Shown piece by piece: positions 34,383 to 43,475 of a stretch of 55,931 nucleotides of DNA. The notes under the pieces are model-generated. The model was given only the letters and a program-made list of their open reading frames with translations, did no database searches and was not told the origin of the DNA. Each line of letters opens with the position of its first letter. The stretch's first letter is position 1. Position numbers and translations under genes: made by a program. The stretch spans positions 1 to 55,931 of the forward strand of contig PYER01000007.1 of the NCBI GenBank assembly GCA_003017855.1. Reading direction: 5' to 3'. The stretch comes from a filamentous cyanobacterium CCT1 (GTDB lineage: Bacteria; Cyanobacteriota; Cyanobacteriia; Phormidesmidales; Phormidesmidaceae).

Positions 34383-36707
34383 ATGGATGCCCCAGTGTCG
34401 CACTGGCACCTGCCGACCGATGACGTTTGCCCCGATCGCTGGGTGGAGGCGGTAGCTGAAGTGCTGCCGGGGGCGGGGCGTCGGCTCGCTCAGGTGCTGT
34501 GGCAGCGCCAGGTGTGTTCGCTCGAAGACCTGGCGGGCTGGCTCAACCCAGCGGCCTATCTGCCCACACCGGCCAGCGCCATGGGCGACGATATGGCGAT
34601 CGCCGTTACTCGCCTGCAGCAGGCGATCGCCCGTCAGGAGAAAGTGGCTATCTGGGGTGATTTTGATGCCGACGGAGTGACTGCTACCGCCGTACTCTGG
34701 GATGGGTTGGGCCAGGTGATCCCCAAGGGCGATCGCCTCACCTACTTTATCCCCAACCGGCTGAGTGAATCCCACGGACTGTCGCGGCGCGGTCTTGATC
34801 ATTTAGCCGAATGGGGGGCTACCCTGCTGGTGACCTGCGATACCGGCAGCACTAGCGGGGCCGAAATTGCCTACGCCAAGAGCTTAGGTATGGCGGTGAT
34901 TGTGACCGACCACCACACCCTGCCAGAGGCCGATATTGGCGCAGTAGCCCTGATTAACCCCCGCCGTCTGCCGCCGAACCATCCCCTGGCAACCCTGTCG
35001 GGGGTGGCGGTGGCCTACAAGCTGCTGGAGGGGCTGTATGAATCGCTCGACGCGCCGCCGCCCCTGCCCCTAGACCACGTCCTAGACCTGGTGGCCATTG
35101 GCCTGATTGCCGACCTGGTGGAGCTGCGGGGCGACTGTCGCTATCTGGCCCAGCGGGGGCTGGCGCGGCTGCAGACCCAGACCCAACCCCAGCCGCCCTA
35201 CCCGCGACCGGGACTGGCGGAACTGCTGGCGCTATGTAAGCGCACGGGCGATCGCCCGACAGACATTTCCTTTGGGCTGGGGCCGCGCATCAATGCGGTT
35301 AGCCGCATCCACGGCGACGCCAGCTTTTGTGTAGAGCTGCTGACCAGTCAAGACCGCGATCGGGCCAAAACCCTAGCCTACGAAGCTGAGCTGGCCAATA
35401 CCCGCCGCAAAGCCCTGCAGCGCGACCTCTACGAGCAGGTGATGGCGCGGCTAACCCAGGTCGATCTCGCGACTACCCGCTGCCTGGTCCTGGCTGATGA
35501 ACAGTGGCCAACCGGTATTCTGGGCCTGGTGGCAGGGCAGGTGGCTCAGGTGCTGGGGCGACCCACCATTCTGCTGCGCATCGACCCACCCAGCGAGGAT
35601 GGTCGCCCTCGCCTGGCGCGGGGGTCGGCGCGATCGGTAAAGGGGCTCGATCTGTATCAGCTGTTTCAGGCCCAGGCCGAGTTGCTCAGTAGCTTTGGCG
35701 GGCATCCCCTGGCGGCGGGGCTGACCCTGCCGGTGGAGCACATTGAGGTGCTGGCGGCGGCGCTCAACCGCATGGTGCGCGAGCAGCTGGGCGGCGACGG
35801 TGTGCCCCAGTCTGTTCTAGAGATAGATCTGGCGGTGACGGTAGCTGAGCTGGGCCAGCCCCTGTTTCGGGAACTCAAGGGGCTGGAACCCTGCGGTATG
35901 GGCAATCCGGTGCCGAAGCTGCTGGTCCGTAACGCCTGGTTTCAAAACGCGTTTCACAAGCGGCTGCGCGATCGCCAGAACAAGGCGGTCGGCTTCATCA
36001 AAACTGAGTTTGAGCTGTGGGATGACGGGGCCTTGGCCGGGTTTCCGGGCGAGTGGTGGGGGCACTATCGCGACGAGCTGCCTGCGGGTCGCTGCGATGT
36101 GGTCGTGGAGCTAGACTTCAACAGCTACAACGGCTACCACGTCAAACTGGCAGATGTGCGTCCGGTCCTGAATGCAGCCACTGAGCAGCCTCCCCAGCCA
36201 GCTGCTCCAGTTTTGGACTGGCGGCAGACGGTTCCAGCTGAACCAAAAGCCGTGCTCAAAGTAGACCAAGCGCCGGCACAGTGGAGCGATTGGCAGGCCT
36301 GGCAGCGGCAGGCGGCACAGACCGGGTTGCCCCTGGCCCTGACCTTTTCTGCCGACAACGACAGTCTGTCGCCAGTCGAGGTATGGCAAGAGCTGGTGGG
36401 GAATGCCAAGTATCTGGCTCGTACCGAGCAAGGGGTAGCGCGATCGCAGCTCAGCGATCGGCTGCGCCTTGCGGCCACTAGTCTGTCCCTTGGCTTGGCT
36501 GCCCTGGCGACGGCTGGGTTTGAGGTCACAGCCCTAAAGGATGACGTGATCGCCATTCGAGCTGGCTCGGACCCCGCTGACTCCAAGCTGGAACCTGATG
36601 CAGAGCCCAATGTAGAGATGGTGCAACGATTTCTAGATGCAGTACAAGAGGAGCAGTTTCGTCGTCGCTATTTTGCCCAGGTGCCGGTAACAGCGCTTTC
36701 CTGGTAG
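34383..36707 (+). CDS. recJ: Single-stranded-DNA-specific exonuclease RecJ
   Basis: A 774-residue 5'-3' single-strand exonuclease acting in recombinational and mismatch repair. It has the DHH core: DFDADG (93-98), VTCDTGS (Asp153), and the namesake DHH (176-178). ALINPRR and LSGVAVAYKLLE follow. The DHHA1 domain has GILGLVAGQ, SARSVKGLDLY and SSFGGHPLAAGLT. A typical cyanobacterial C-terminal extension follows from about residue 570. The order and length fit RecJ. sfsA begins 30 bases after the stop and may be co-transcribed. Confidence 0.95.
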   Translation: MDAPVSHWHLPTDDVCPDRWVEAVAEVLPGAGRRLAQVLWQRQVCSLEDLAGWLNPAAYLPTPASAMGDDMAIAVTRLQQAIARQEKVAIWGDFDADGVTATAVLWDGLGQVIPKGDRLTYFIPNRLSESHGLSRRGLDHLAEWGATLLVTCDTGSTSGAEIAYAKSLGMAVIVTDHHTLPEADIGAVALINPRRLPPNHPLATLSGVAVAYKLLEGLYESLDAPPPLPLDHVLDLVAIGLIADLVELRGDCRYLAQRGLARLQTQTQPQPPYPRPGLAELLALCKRTGDRPTDISFGLGPRINAVSRIHGDASFCVELLTSQDRDRAKTLAYEAELANTRRKALQRDLYEQVMARLTQVDLATTRCLVLADEQWPTGILGLVAGQVAQVLGRPTILLRIDPPSEDGRPRLARGSARSVKGLDLYQLFQAQAELLSSFGGHPLAAGLTLPVEHIEVLAAALNRMVREQLGGDGVPQSVLEIDLAVTVAELGQPLFRELKGLEPCGMGNPVPKLLVRNAWFQNAFHKRLRDRQNKAVGFIKTEFELWDDGALAGFPGEWWGHYRDELPAGRCDVVVELDFNSYNGYHVKLADVRPVLNAATEQPPQPAAPVLDWRQTVPAEPKAVLKVDQAPAQWSDWQAWQRQAAQTGLPLALTFSADNDSLSPVEVWQELVGNAKYLARTEQGVARSQLSDRLRLAATSLSLGLAALATAGFEVTALKDDVIAIRAGSDPADSKLEPDAEPNVEMVQRFLDAVQEEQFRRRYFAQVPVTALSW

Positions 36708-36737
36708 GGTGGGCACTGCCCACTTCAAATCCCTGAT

Positions 36738-37469
36738 ATGACCACTGACTGGTTCTACCCCTTTCCTCCCCTTCTCGAAGGCACATTACTGAAGCGTTAC
36801 AAGCGATTTTTTGCCGACATTGAGTTAGAGACAGGCGAGGTCATCACCGCCCACTGCCCCAATACAGGGCCAATGACGGGGGTTTGCCACCTGGGTGGTC
36901 GGGTACTCGTTTCGCACAGCGCCGACCCTAAGCGCAAACTGGCCTACACCTGGGAGCTGGCGGAAGTGCGCGATACGGTGCCCACCTGGGCGGGGGTGAA
37001 CACAGCCCTGCCGAACCGGGTCGTGAAGTCACTGCTGGAAGCGCGTCAAATTCCAGAGCTGGGGGAGTACAGCGCTATTCGCCCCGAGGTGTGCTACGGT
37101 GGCGACGGCAAAAGCCGCATTGACTTTGTGATTTCTGGGGAAGATAACGTGATCCCTACCTACATTGAGGTCAAAAACACGACCTGGGCCAAGGGTACTC
37201 TCGCCCTTTTTCCAGACACGGTGACGACTCGCGGCCAAAAGCACCTAAAAGAGTTGACAGCGCTCATCCCCCAGTCCCAGGCGGTGATGCTGTACTTTAT
37301 CAACCGCAGCGACTGCACCGATTTTGCCCCCGGTGACGAGGCCGACCCTACCTACGGTGTGCTGCTGCGGGAAGCGATGCTCAAGGGTGTGAAGGTGCTT
37401 CCCTGTCGTTTTGAGATCACGCCAGCGGGAATTCGGTATTTGGGATTGGCGAATTTAAGGGTGGATTAA
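36738..37469 (+). CDS. sfsA: SfsA family protein
   Basis: A 243-residue member of the SfsA family, named for sugar fermentation stimulation in E. coli. The family has an OB-like N-terminal half and a PD-(D/E)XK nuclease-like C-terminal half. Landmarks are RYKRFFADIELETGEVITAHCPNTG (key HCPNTG), KSRIDFVI with Asp and YIEVKNTTW (ExK) in the nuclease-like site, and FPDTVTTRGQKHLKEL. The length is normal. The biological role is unclear across the family. A short inverted-repeat element begins at its stop codon. Confidence 0.92.
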   Translation: MTTDWFYPFPPLLEGTLLKRYKRFFADIELETGEVITAHCPNTGPMTGVCHLGGRVLVSHSADPKRKLAYTWELAEVRDTVPTWAGVNTALPNRVVKSLLEARQIPELGEYSAIRPEVCYGGDGKSRIDFVISGEDNVIPTYIEVKNTTWAKGTLALFPDTVTTRGQKHLKELTALIPQSQAVMLYFINRSDCTDFAPGDEADPTYGVLLREAMLKGVKVLPCRFEITPAGIRYLGLANLRVD

Positions 37470-37575
37470 TAACAAATCCGAATCATATAACCCCGATTTC
37501 AAACAGGCGACTTGCGTAGGAGCAAACGGTGTTTATCCAGCCCAATCGGGGGTAGCCAAGGCAAATTCAGTATTA
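37466..37575 (+). repeat. MITE-like element, copy 1
   Basis: A ~110-bp sequence related to the one at 46058-46165 (in the opposite orientation). Shared blocks in order are CAAATCCGAATCA, ACCCCGATT, GTAGGxGCxAAxGG, CAATCGGGGGTA or its equivalent, CCAAG and AGTAT. The ends form a weak inverted repeat (TAATA/TATTA). It overlaps the last bases of sfsA and ends seven bases before the stop of the WecG-like gene. Its internal palindrome has decayed compared with copy 2. Confidence 0.65.
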
Positions 37576-37581
37576 AACCTT

Positions 37582-38343
37582 CTAACGAGCGGAATAGGTG
37601 AGCGATCGCAGGGCAAAATGTGGCAGCGCCAGCATGCGCCGCCAGCGCCAGGGCTCTTTGTAGAGACGGTAGAGCCACTCCAGGTGGTTGTCGCACATCC
37701 ACTGCGGAGCACGAGACTTCACCCCGGCCCAGATGTCAAAGCTGCCGCCGACTCCAATCCAAATGCTGTTGGGGCAGAGGTGGCGGTGCTCGTGAATCCA
37801 CAGTTCCTGTCGGGGAACGCCCATACCGACCAGAATGACGCTGGGCTGCAGCTGCTCCAGGCGCTGCAAAAATTCAGGCTGGTCTTCAGGTCCTAGATAG
37901 CCGTGCTGGGTGCCGGCAACCTGTAACCCGGCCAGCTGTCGCTGCCAGTAAAGGCCAGCACGTTCGGCCACGCTGGGCACACCGCCGTACATAAAGACGG
38001 TTTCTGTCGGCGACAGGCGCTTGAGCACCGCAGCGGCCAGCTCAATGCCCGGTGCCCGCTCAATGCGCTGTCCTCGGGCACGAAAGTATAAAACCACCCC
38101 GGCTCCATCGGGGATCACCAGCTCGGCATTGAGAATGACCTGGCGCAGGGCCGGATTCTGGTCGGCCTGCATGGCCATTTCGGCGTTGAGGGTGACCACG
38201 TGGGCCCCATGCCCCTGGCGGTACCGATCGATTAGCCAGCCCGCATAGTCAGCCCGCCAGTGAACGGGTAAACCCATCACCTTTAAATCTTTTGAGGTAT
38301 TTGACCGATCTGCCAACACCATACGCCCCTTCCCGACCTGCAT
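37582..38343 (-). CDS. WecG/TagA/CpsF family glycosyltransferase (GT26)
   Basis: A 253-residue GT26-type enzyme, which transfers ManNAc-type sugars to lipid-linked carriers in wall teichoic acid and polysaccharide synthesis. Landmarks are VVTLNAEMAMQADQNPALR, AELVIPDGAGVVLYFR (the conserved Asp), and VFMYGGVPSVAERAGLY, followed by VILVGMGVPRQELWI and WIGVGGSFDIWAGVKSRAP. ATG 38343 gives a slightly long N-terminus; MVLADRS (38322) or MGLPVHW are alternatives. It lies downstream of cpcF on the same strand with 150 bases between them and is not functionally linked to it. Confidence 0.88.
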   Translation of the reverse strand: MQVGKGRMVLADRSNTSKDLKVMGLPVHWRADYAGWLIDRYRQGHGAHVVTLNAEMAMQADQNPALRQVILNAELVIPDGAGVVLYFRARGQRIERAPGIELAAAVLKRLSPTETVFMYGGVPSVAERAGLYWQRQLAGLQVAGTQHGYLGPEDQPEFLQRLEQLQPSVILVGMGVPRQELWIHEHRHLCPNSIWIGVGGSFDIWAGVKSRAPQWMCDNHLEWLYRLYKEPWRWRRMLALPHFALRSLTYSAR

Positions 38344-38493
38344 CTCTAATGTAAAACGGCTTGGGGTCTGGACTGAATTCCTCAGCTAGGAAACTCAATC
38401 CACTAATGTTTGATTCAAGCCGCGATTAACCATAGAGACCATACCTCGAAATTGAGTTAATATGTCGCATCTCTCAACATTCTGGCAAAGGCT

Positions 38494-39159
38494 TTAATGG
38501 GGGGCTGCCAGGGCATCTAGAGCCAGGCGGGCGCGGGCCTGCACGGTCGGAGTTTCATCCTGCTCAAAGATGCGGCGAAGGAAGGCGAGAATGAGCGGTT
38601 TTTCCTCAGGGTTGACCAAGTCTGTCGCTAGGGTCTGCAGCCCGGCCACCGCAGCGTAGCGTACGACCCATTCTGGGTCGGCAGTGGCCTGGGTGAGCAC
38701 CTCTAGCACGTCGCGCTGCGCGATCGCGGCCTGGTCAGCAGGCAGCAGCGCCCAGCGGATGGTGCCCAGCCCTCGGGCGGCGGCCCGGCGCACGCTGAGG
38801 GCGAAGTCGCCTCTGGCGGTCTCAAGCAGCACGGGCAGGGCGCGGGGGTCGCCAATCAACGCCAGGGCGCGAATGGCCCAGGCGCGAGCGCCGTAGTTGT
38901 AGCCGTCGATTTGTTCCAGTAGGGCGGGCACGGCGGCGCTGCCCAGAGCGGCTAAGCCATTGACGGCCGCCACCGCTGCCCCAGGGTTGTTATAACCCAG
39001 TACCGTAATCAGGGAGGGAATAGCGGCCACATCCCGAGCCGCGGCCAACTGATTGACCGCCACCACCATTGCGCCTTTAGAGTCAGCGGTTTCGATCGCT
39101 CGAACCAGCTCTGCTACGGTTGCACCCACGCCTGCTTCACAAGTCCTACAACAGCTCAT
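38494..39159 (-). CDS. cpcF: Phycocyanobilin lyase subunit beta (CpcF)
   Basis: A 221-residue HEAT/PBS-repeat protein. CpcF acts with CpcE as a heterodimer that attaches phycocyanobilin to Cys84 of the phycocyanin alpha subunit. Repeats of about 31 residues (AIPSLITVLGYNNPGAAVAA, AVPALLEQIDGYNYGARAWA, ALPVLLETARGDFALSVRRA) are visible, each opening with a helix and a Pro. The start overlaps the end of cpcE by 14 bases, so translation is probably coupled. It is the last gene of the cpc operon; the next gene downstream is a glycosyltransferase. Confidence 0.9.
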   Translation of the reverse strand: MSCCRTCEAGVGATVAELVRAIETADSKGAMVVAVNQLAAARDVAAIPSLITVLGYNNPGAAVAAVNGLAALGSAAVPALLEQIDGYNYGARAWAIRALALIGDPRALPVLLETARGDFALSVRRAAARGLGTIRWALLPADQAAIAQRDVLEVLTQATADPEWVVRYAAVAGLQTLATDLVNPEEKPLILAFLRRIFEQDETPTVQARARLALDALAAPH

Positions 39160-39991
39160 CCATTAATACCAGCACCCGGCGGGCCTCGTCACTCAGCACC
39201 TGGTTGGGAAAGTTAGACTGGCGCAGGTGCGATTCTAAAACCCCCTGCAGGGCAATCAGCTTGAGGCTATTTTCGGCTAGGGTAGCCGCGATCGCTTCCG
39301 CCGCCGGCAGGTACCCAATTGCCCCCAGATCCATCATCGCCGATCGCCGGAGCTGCAGGTTGGGCTCTTGCAGACGCTCGACCAGGCGATCGCAGTAGGT
39401 GGCATCGCCCGTCAGTTGGTACAGGGCGCGGGTAGCCGCATTTTGCACCTGGGCCACGTCGTGCTCCAAAAAAGGAGCAATATCTTCAACGGCGTCGGTT
39501 GCGCCCAGGGTGCCCAGGGCCTCTAGCACGGCATTGTAGGGCTGTACGAGATGGGGCTTGCCGGGTACCGCCACAGCGGCAGTGACACCGCCTCTCAGCA
39601 GTGCCCTCAGCGCCGGAATCGCCAGAGGATCGCCCAAAGATTCTAAGGCCTGAGCCGCCGCTTCTCGAACGTAGTAGTCGTCGCACGCCAGACAATGGAT
39701 CAGGGCAGGAACAACGGTGCGATCGCCCAGCTTTCCTAACGCCCTGGCCGCATTGCGCCGCAGCGGATACCCCCCATCGGGGGCGCGATCGCTCTCATCC
39801 TCTAGGGCAATGACCAGGGCCTTAACCGCCGCTGGCTCCGACACACGAAAACGCCCTAGCCACCAGGCGGCGTAGTAGCGCAGTCCTGTATCGGCGGTTT
39901 GGCGCAGGTTGGCAATGGCCTGCTCAACCGTGAGAGGTTCTCCCTCAGCATTGATCGGCTGTTGCAGATCCTGTTCCATGCTCCACTGCAT
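39146..39991 (-). CDS. cpcE: Phycocyanobilin lyase subunit alpha (CpcE)
   Basis: A 281-residue HEAT/PBS-repeat protein, partner of CpcF in loading CpcA. The sequence EPLTVEQAIANLRQTADTGLRYYAAWWLG is characteristic of CpcE (key LRYYAAWWLGRFRV). Repeats with RRNAARALGKLGD, REAAAQALESLGDP and RRSAMMDLGAIGY run through the protein. It follows cpcD by 21 bases and overlaps cpcF by 14. The length is typical. Translation may start at the first Met or at MEQDLQQ four codons later. Confidence 0.92.
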   Translation of the reverse strand: MQWSMEQDLQQPINAEGEPLTVEQAIANLRQTADTGLRYYAAWWLGRFRVSEPAAVKALVIALEDESDRAPDGGYPLRRNAARALGKLGDRTVVPALIHCLACDDYYVREAAAQALESLGDPLAIPALRALLRGGVTAAVAVPGKPHLVQPYNAVLEALGTLGATDAVEDIAPFLEHDVAQVQNAATRALYQLTGDATYCDRLVERLQEPNLQLRRSAMMDLGAIGYLPAAEAIAATLAENSLKLIALQGVLESHLRQSNFPNQVLSDEARRVLVLMDELL

Positions 39992-40012
39992 CTCCAGCGA
40001 TATTCAGGTCGC

Positions 40013-40249
40013 CTAATCAGCCGCCAGGGGCTGAATGCTGACGATCTTGCCGCCCATGCGAGTAATGCGCTGCATTTCTTCGTTCATACGGCTGTAGGGC
40101 ACCTTAATAAAGGTGCTGCCGCTCTGGCGGATGGGGTAGTTGTTTTGGTCGGTGGCGTCGTTTTGGCGCAGCCCCTCAACTTCATAGAGAAAAATGCGGT
40201 TGCCGGAGGGGGAGGTGGTCTGACTGCCAAAGGCGTTTTGAGCGAGCAT
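40013..40249 (-). CDS. cpcD: Phycocyanin rod-capping linker CpcD
   Basis: A 78-residue linker that caps the distal end of phycocyanin rods. The whole protein is one CpcD domain: RIFLYEVEGL, then FIKVPYSRMNEEMQRITRMGGKIVSI. The start MLAQNAFGSQ at 40249 was chosen because an AGGAG site lies about eight bases upstream and because CpcD proteins are about 80 residues; the open frame extends upstream without such support. A perfect 14-bp stem-loop stands between it and cpcC1, which may lower its expression relative to the linkers upstream. Confidence 0.93.
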   Translation of the reverse strand: MLAQNAFGSQTTSPSGNRIFLYEVEGLRQNDATDQNNYPIRQSGSTFIKVPYSRMNEEMQRITRMGGKIVSIQPLAAD

Positions 40250-40305
40250 AGGAAACTCTCCTGGTCGTTGCGAGATCTCGATTACGGCGATTACGGCGAT
40301 TGTAG

Positions 40306-40339
40306 GTAATAGGCGCACCGCTGAAGGTGCGCCTATTAC
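40306..40339 (-). promoter_or_regulatory. Perfect 14-bp stem-loop between cpcC1 and cpcD
   Basis: GTAATAGGCGCACC (40306-40319) and GGTGCGCCTATTAC (40326-40339) are exact complements with a 6-base loop (GCTGAA). It starts nine bases downstream of the cpcC1 stop. There is no T-run, so it may pause polymerase, mark an RNA processing site or protect the upstream mRNA. CGATTACGG-type short tandem repeats lie next to it at 40279-40300. Confidence 0.75.
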
Positions 40340-40347
40340 TGTCTAAG

Positions 40348-41223
40348 TTAGAGGCTAGCAGGGGTAACGCTGGTTACCCTACCACCCATGGCGTTAATCT
40401 GCTGCAGCTTGGCCGACAGCTTTTCGTAGGGCACCAGGTAGGAGGTGTTGATCCGCCGTACCTTGGGGTAGCGGGGCAGGTTGGCACCCATGACCTCGAT
40501 GCGGTATACCCTCCCGGCGTTGGCACCGTAGGGGGTAGACCCGCCCAGAGCCTGACTGGGGGTAGCCAGCTTATTGGCCTGAGACGACCAGCCCGCGGCC
40601 GCACTGGTAGGTGCAATCACCGATGAGGAGGTGTTGCGGCCCAGTTCACCCGCCAGGCGCGACTTTTTGCCGCCCGCTTGCGAGGTATCGCTGGTGGCGT
40701 AGCCCCGATACATTTGGAACATGCGGGTAAAGCCCACCGAACGCTGCCCGGCCTGGTAGACAAAGCTGCGGTAGTAGGGCACTACGTTGTCGCCAAAGTT
40801 GGCCTGGTACTCTTCGCTGTCGATGAAAGAATCAACGTCGGCGTCGTAGCCCTGGGTTTCGTAGCGATCGAGGTGCTCAACGACTTCAGACTCGTCGTAG
40901 ACGGCGCGACCCAGCAGGTGCTTGGTGTGCAGCTCAATCACGCGGGTCTGAAAGTTGCCGTAGAAGAACTTTTCTTTGTAGAGCTCAGACTTGGCCACGG
41001 CCCGCACAAAGTCGCGCACGCTAATGTAGCCATTCTTCAGCAGTGACTCAGCCCCAACCAGGCGCTCAGACTTCATTAGGTAGTCGTTGCCCAGCAGCTG
41101 GCGGTACACAGCCTTAATCACGAGTTCGGCGTCTTCGGGAGACCAGTTGGCGCGTAGCTCTACGGGCGAACTTTCGTCGTACGCAGCGGTCCCCAACCGG
41201 GATGCTGCCGTTGTAATAGGCAC
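40348..41223 (-). CDS. cpcC1: Phycocyanin rod linker CpcC1
   Basis: A 291-residue rod linker. The N-terminal Pfam-type PBS linker domain (about 20-150) has [42 protein letters not shown] and [18 protein letters not shown] (key FGDNVVPY). The C-terminal CpcD-like domain (about 235-290) has YRIEVMGA and [21 protein letters not shown]. It joins phycocyanin hexamers into rods and tunes energy transfer. The start is GTG at 41223, preceded by a strong AAGGAGG. It is the second of two paralogous linkers after cpcA, the order seen in other cyanobacteria (cpcBA-C2-C1-D). Confidence 0.92.
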   Translation of the reverse strand: MPITTAASRLGTAAYDESSPVELRANWSPEDAELVIKAVYRQLLGNDYLMKSERLVGAESLLKNGYISVRDFVRAVAKSELYKEKFFYGNFQTRVIELHTKHLLGRAVYDESEVVEHLDRYETQGYDADVDSFIDSEEYQANFGDNVVPYYRSFVYQAGQRSVGFTRMFQMYRGYATSDTSQAGGKKSRLAGELGRNTSSSVIAPTSAAAGWSSQANKLATPSQALGGSTPYGANAGRVYRIEVMGANLPRYPKVRRINTSYLVPYEKLSAKLQQINAMGGRVTSVTPASL

Positions 41224-41293
41224 AGGAATATCCTCCTTATCAACACAGTCTTATCAACACGGTGAGCGTGAGCCCACTCAACACAGCAGAATA

Positions 41294-41422
41294 AAAAAAT
41301 GGCGGAGCACTCTCGGCCAAACTCATCTCAAGCCGAAGCGATCGCAGACCTTAGCCCCCGTCACCCCCGCTCAAATGAGATCGCCATAGAACCTTGCCAG
41401 AGCAAGACCAAGCACTCCGCCA
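41294..41422 (-). terminator. Structured region with T-run between cpcC2 and cpcC1
   Basis: Read on the minus strand, TGGCGGAG (from 41422) can pair with CTCCGCCA (ending 41300), followed directly by a run of seven Ts (41294-41299 region). The loop is long, about 106 bases, with smaller hairpins inside. It may be a partial terminator that limits read-through to cpcC1. Confidence 0.45.
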
Positions 41423-41443
41423 GAGAGGTATTAAAGCCGCAAC

Positions 41444-42256
41444 CTAGGCCAGGTCGACTTTAGTTACCCGACCGCCAGTGCGGTTAACTTGCTGAAGCTT
41501 GCGAGACAGCTGCTCGTAGGGCACCAAAAACTCGGTGCAGGTGCGCCGCACCTGGGGGCTGCCCGCCACGGCAGCCTGAGTTACCCGAACCCGGTAGAGC
41601 TTCTCGCGATCGCCTCCAGACCCACCGACAATAGCGGCTCCGGTAGCTCCGCTGCCCACGGGCGAAGCAGAGTTTTTAGCAATTTCAGATACCAGCTTGG
41701 CTCGCGCGCCTTGGGCGCGATCGCTGGTACCATAGCCCCGATAGAGCTGAAAGAAGCGGGTAAACCCGACCGTCTTTTGGCTCCGCTGGGTCAGGTGACC
41801 GCGATAGCTGGGCACTACGTTGTCCCCAAAGTTGTCGCGGTACTCTTGGGAATCAAGGTAGGAGTTGATTTCCGCTGCGTAGCCGTAGGTGTTGTAAAGG
41901 TCGGTGTGAAAAGCGATTTCGTCCTGGCCGTAGGGCGCCCGACCCAGCAGGTTTTTGTAGTTCAGCTCAATAAAGCGATTTTGCGGACCACTCAGGAAAA
42001 ACTTGTCCCGATATAGGTCTGATAGGGCCAAAGCCCGCACAAAGTCACGAACTGAAATGTCTCCTTGCCGGAGTAACGACTCGGCGCTGGTATTGCGCTC
42101 GCTAGCCATAATGTACTGGTTGCCAAAGACCTGGCGGTAAGCAGCCCGAATCACTGCTTCCACATCGCCTTCAACCCAGTTGGGCCGTAGCTCAACCCGC
42201 ATCGACTCATTGTAGGGCGAAACGCCAAGGCGTCCCGCCGCAGTGGTCACTGCCAT
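41444..42256 (-). CDS. cpcC2: Phycocyanin rod linker CpcC2
   Basis: A 270-residue rod linker, paralogous to CpcC1. The linker domain has [38 protein letters not shown] and [17 protein letters not shown]; the C-terminal CpcD-like domain has [10 protein letters not shown] and [16 protein letters not shown]. The ATG at 42256 ([11 protein letters not shown]) was chosen because AAGGAGG lies six bases upstream; the frame is open to 42304 without a comparable site. It follows cpcA with a perfect 9-bp stem-loop in between. It should sit in outer rod positions. Confidence 0.92.
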   Translation of the reverse strand: MAVTTAAGRLGVSPYNESMRVELRPNWVEGDVEAVIRAAYRQVFGNQYIMASERNTSAESLLRQGDISVRDFVRALALSDLYRDKFFLSGPQNRFIELNYKNLLGRAPYGQDEIAFHTDLYNTYGYAAEINSYLDSQEYRDNFGDNVVPSYRGHLTQRSQKTVGFTRFFQLYRGYGTSDRAQGARAKLVSEIAKNSASPVGSGATGAAIVGGSGGDREKLYRVRVTQAAVAGSPQVRRTCTEFLVPYEQLSRKLQQVNRTGGRVTKVDLA

Positions 42257-42289
42257 GGTTGCCTCCTTGGGCGTATATAGATACAACAA

Positions 42290-42348
42290 TGCCCGGAGCA
42301 ACAAACAATCGCTAACAAGTCGCTAACAACTGTCTGCCCCTCCGGGCA
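42290..42348 (-). promoter_or_regulatory. Attenuator-like stem-loop between cpcA and cpcC2
   Basis: TGCCCGGAG (42290-42298) and CTCCGGGCA (42340-42348) are exact complements with a 41-base loop. The loop holds a direct repeat, TCGCTAACAA twice (42309-42318 and 42320-42329). The stem starts 11 bases after the cpcA stop. Read-through control at this position would keep cpcBA mRNA in excess over linker mRNA. No clear T-run follows. Confidence 0.55.
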
Positions 42349-42358
42349 AATGGCCAAC

Positions 42359-42847
42359 CTAGCTTAGAGCGTTGATGGCGTAGTCGATGTAGGAGTTGGC
42401 TTCAACGGCGCCGTCGCCAGACAGACCGTGGTTAGCTTTGATGTGCTTCAGAGCTTCCACGTACCAGCTGGGAGACAGTTCGAAGGTGCTGTTGATTTCA
42501 TCCAGGCCAGCAACCAGGTACTCATCCATGGGGCCAGTACCGCCAGCGATCAGGCAGTAGGTGACCATCCGGAGGTAGTAGCCGATATCGCGAGCACACT
42601 TGGCTTTACCGCGCTCGTCAGCAGCGTAGTTAGGCCCCTGCATTTGGGTGGTGTAGGGGAACTTGTTGTACACGGCTTGAGCGGCGCCGCTTACCAGAGA
42701 GTCAGACTTGGTGGTCAGAGCTTTAGCAGCTTCTAGACCAGACTGAGCCTGGCGAAAACGGCCAAAGGCGGTTTGCATCTCGGTGCTGCTCAGGAAACGG
42801 CCCTGGGAATCAGCAGCAGCCACAGCTTCGGTCAAAGGGGTTTTCAT
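42359..42847 (-). CDS. cpcA: Phycocyanin alpha subunit (CpcA)
   Basis: A 162-residue globin-like light-harvesting protein of exactly the usual length. The chromophore cysteine is Cys84 in [13 protein letters not shown]. The start [20 protein letters not shown] (key TPLTEA...AADSQGRFL) and the C-terminus [14 protein letters not shown] are canonical. It pairs with CpcB in (alpha-beta) hexamers of the phycobilisome rod. AAGGAGA lies upstream of the start. It is the second gene of the operon, 109 bases after cpcB. The sequence is phycocyanin, not phycoerythrin, since it has a single bilin cysteine and matching length. Confidence 0.97.
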   Translation of the reverse strand: MKTPLTEAVAAADSQGRFLSSTEMQTAFGRFRQAQSGLEAAKALTTKSDSLVSGAAQAVYNKFPYTTQMQGPNYAADERGKAKCARDIGYYLRMVTYCLIAGGTGPMDEYLVAGLDEINSTFELSPSWYVEALKHIKANHGLSGDGAVEANSYIDYAINALS

Positions 42848-42956
42848 AGCTTAAGGTTCTCCTTCAGTGGTCTTCACAGCGAGTAAATCAAATGAAAGGG
42901 ATTGCGCGAATGGCCCGTGGCCAGCAGGCGCAAACCGACGAAGCGCTTGGTTAAAC

Positions 42957-43475
42957 CTAAGCAACTGCAGCCGCAGCCAGGTCGAAGTAGCTGCCGATCT
43001 CGGAAACGAGGGAGCTGCAATCACCCTGGGTGATGTTGCTGGTGTCGTTAACGATAGCGATAGCGGCGCCTTTCATTTTCTCAACGCCAGCGGCCACAGA
43101 AGCACCGGGGGTACCCAGAGCAACGTAGGTCTCACGCAGGCCGTTCAGGCAGCGATCGTTGAGAACGCTGGCATCGCCAGAGAAGATAGCGTAGGTAACG
43201 TAGCGCAGGATGATCTCCATGTCGCGGAGGCAAGCAGCCATGCGACGGTTGGTGTAGGCGTTGCCACCGGGAGCGATCAGCTGGGGTTGCTCGGCGAACA
43301 GAGCGCGAGCAGCATCAGAAACGATCTTGGAAGAGTTGCTGGTGATGCGGTTCACGGAGTCCATACGCTTGTTGCTGTCGGCAACCATGCGCTGAAGAGC
43401 ATCGATCTGATCGGTGGAGAGGAAGTCGCCTCGTGCGTCAGCTTGGGAAACGACTTTAGTGAATGCGTCAAACAT
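42957..43475 (-). CDS. cpcB: Phycocyanin beta subunit (CpcB)
   Basis: A 172-residue phycocyanin beta chain. Both bilin cysteines are present: Cys82 in [15 protein letters not shown] and Cys153 in [12 protein letters not shown]. Asn72, the residue normally methylated in beta phycobiliproteins, is in PGGNAY. The ATG at 43475 (MFDAFTKVV) has an AGGAG site upstream and gives the standard length; the frame stays open a further 23 codons without such support. It is the promoter-proximal gene of the cpcBAC2C1DEF operon and should be among the most highly expressed genes of the cell. Confidence 0.97.
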   Translation of the reverse strand: MFDAFTKVVSQADARGDFLSTDQIDALQRMVADSNKRMDSVNRITSNSSKIVSDAARALFAEQPQLIAPGGNAYTNRRMAACLRDMEIILRYVTYAIFSGDASVLNDRCLNGLRETYVALGTPGASVAAGVEKMKGAAIAIVNDTSNITQGDCSSLVSEIGSYFDLAAAAVA

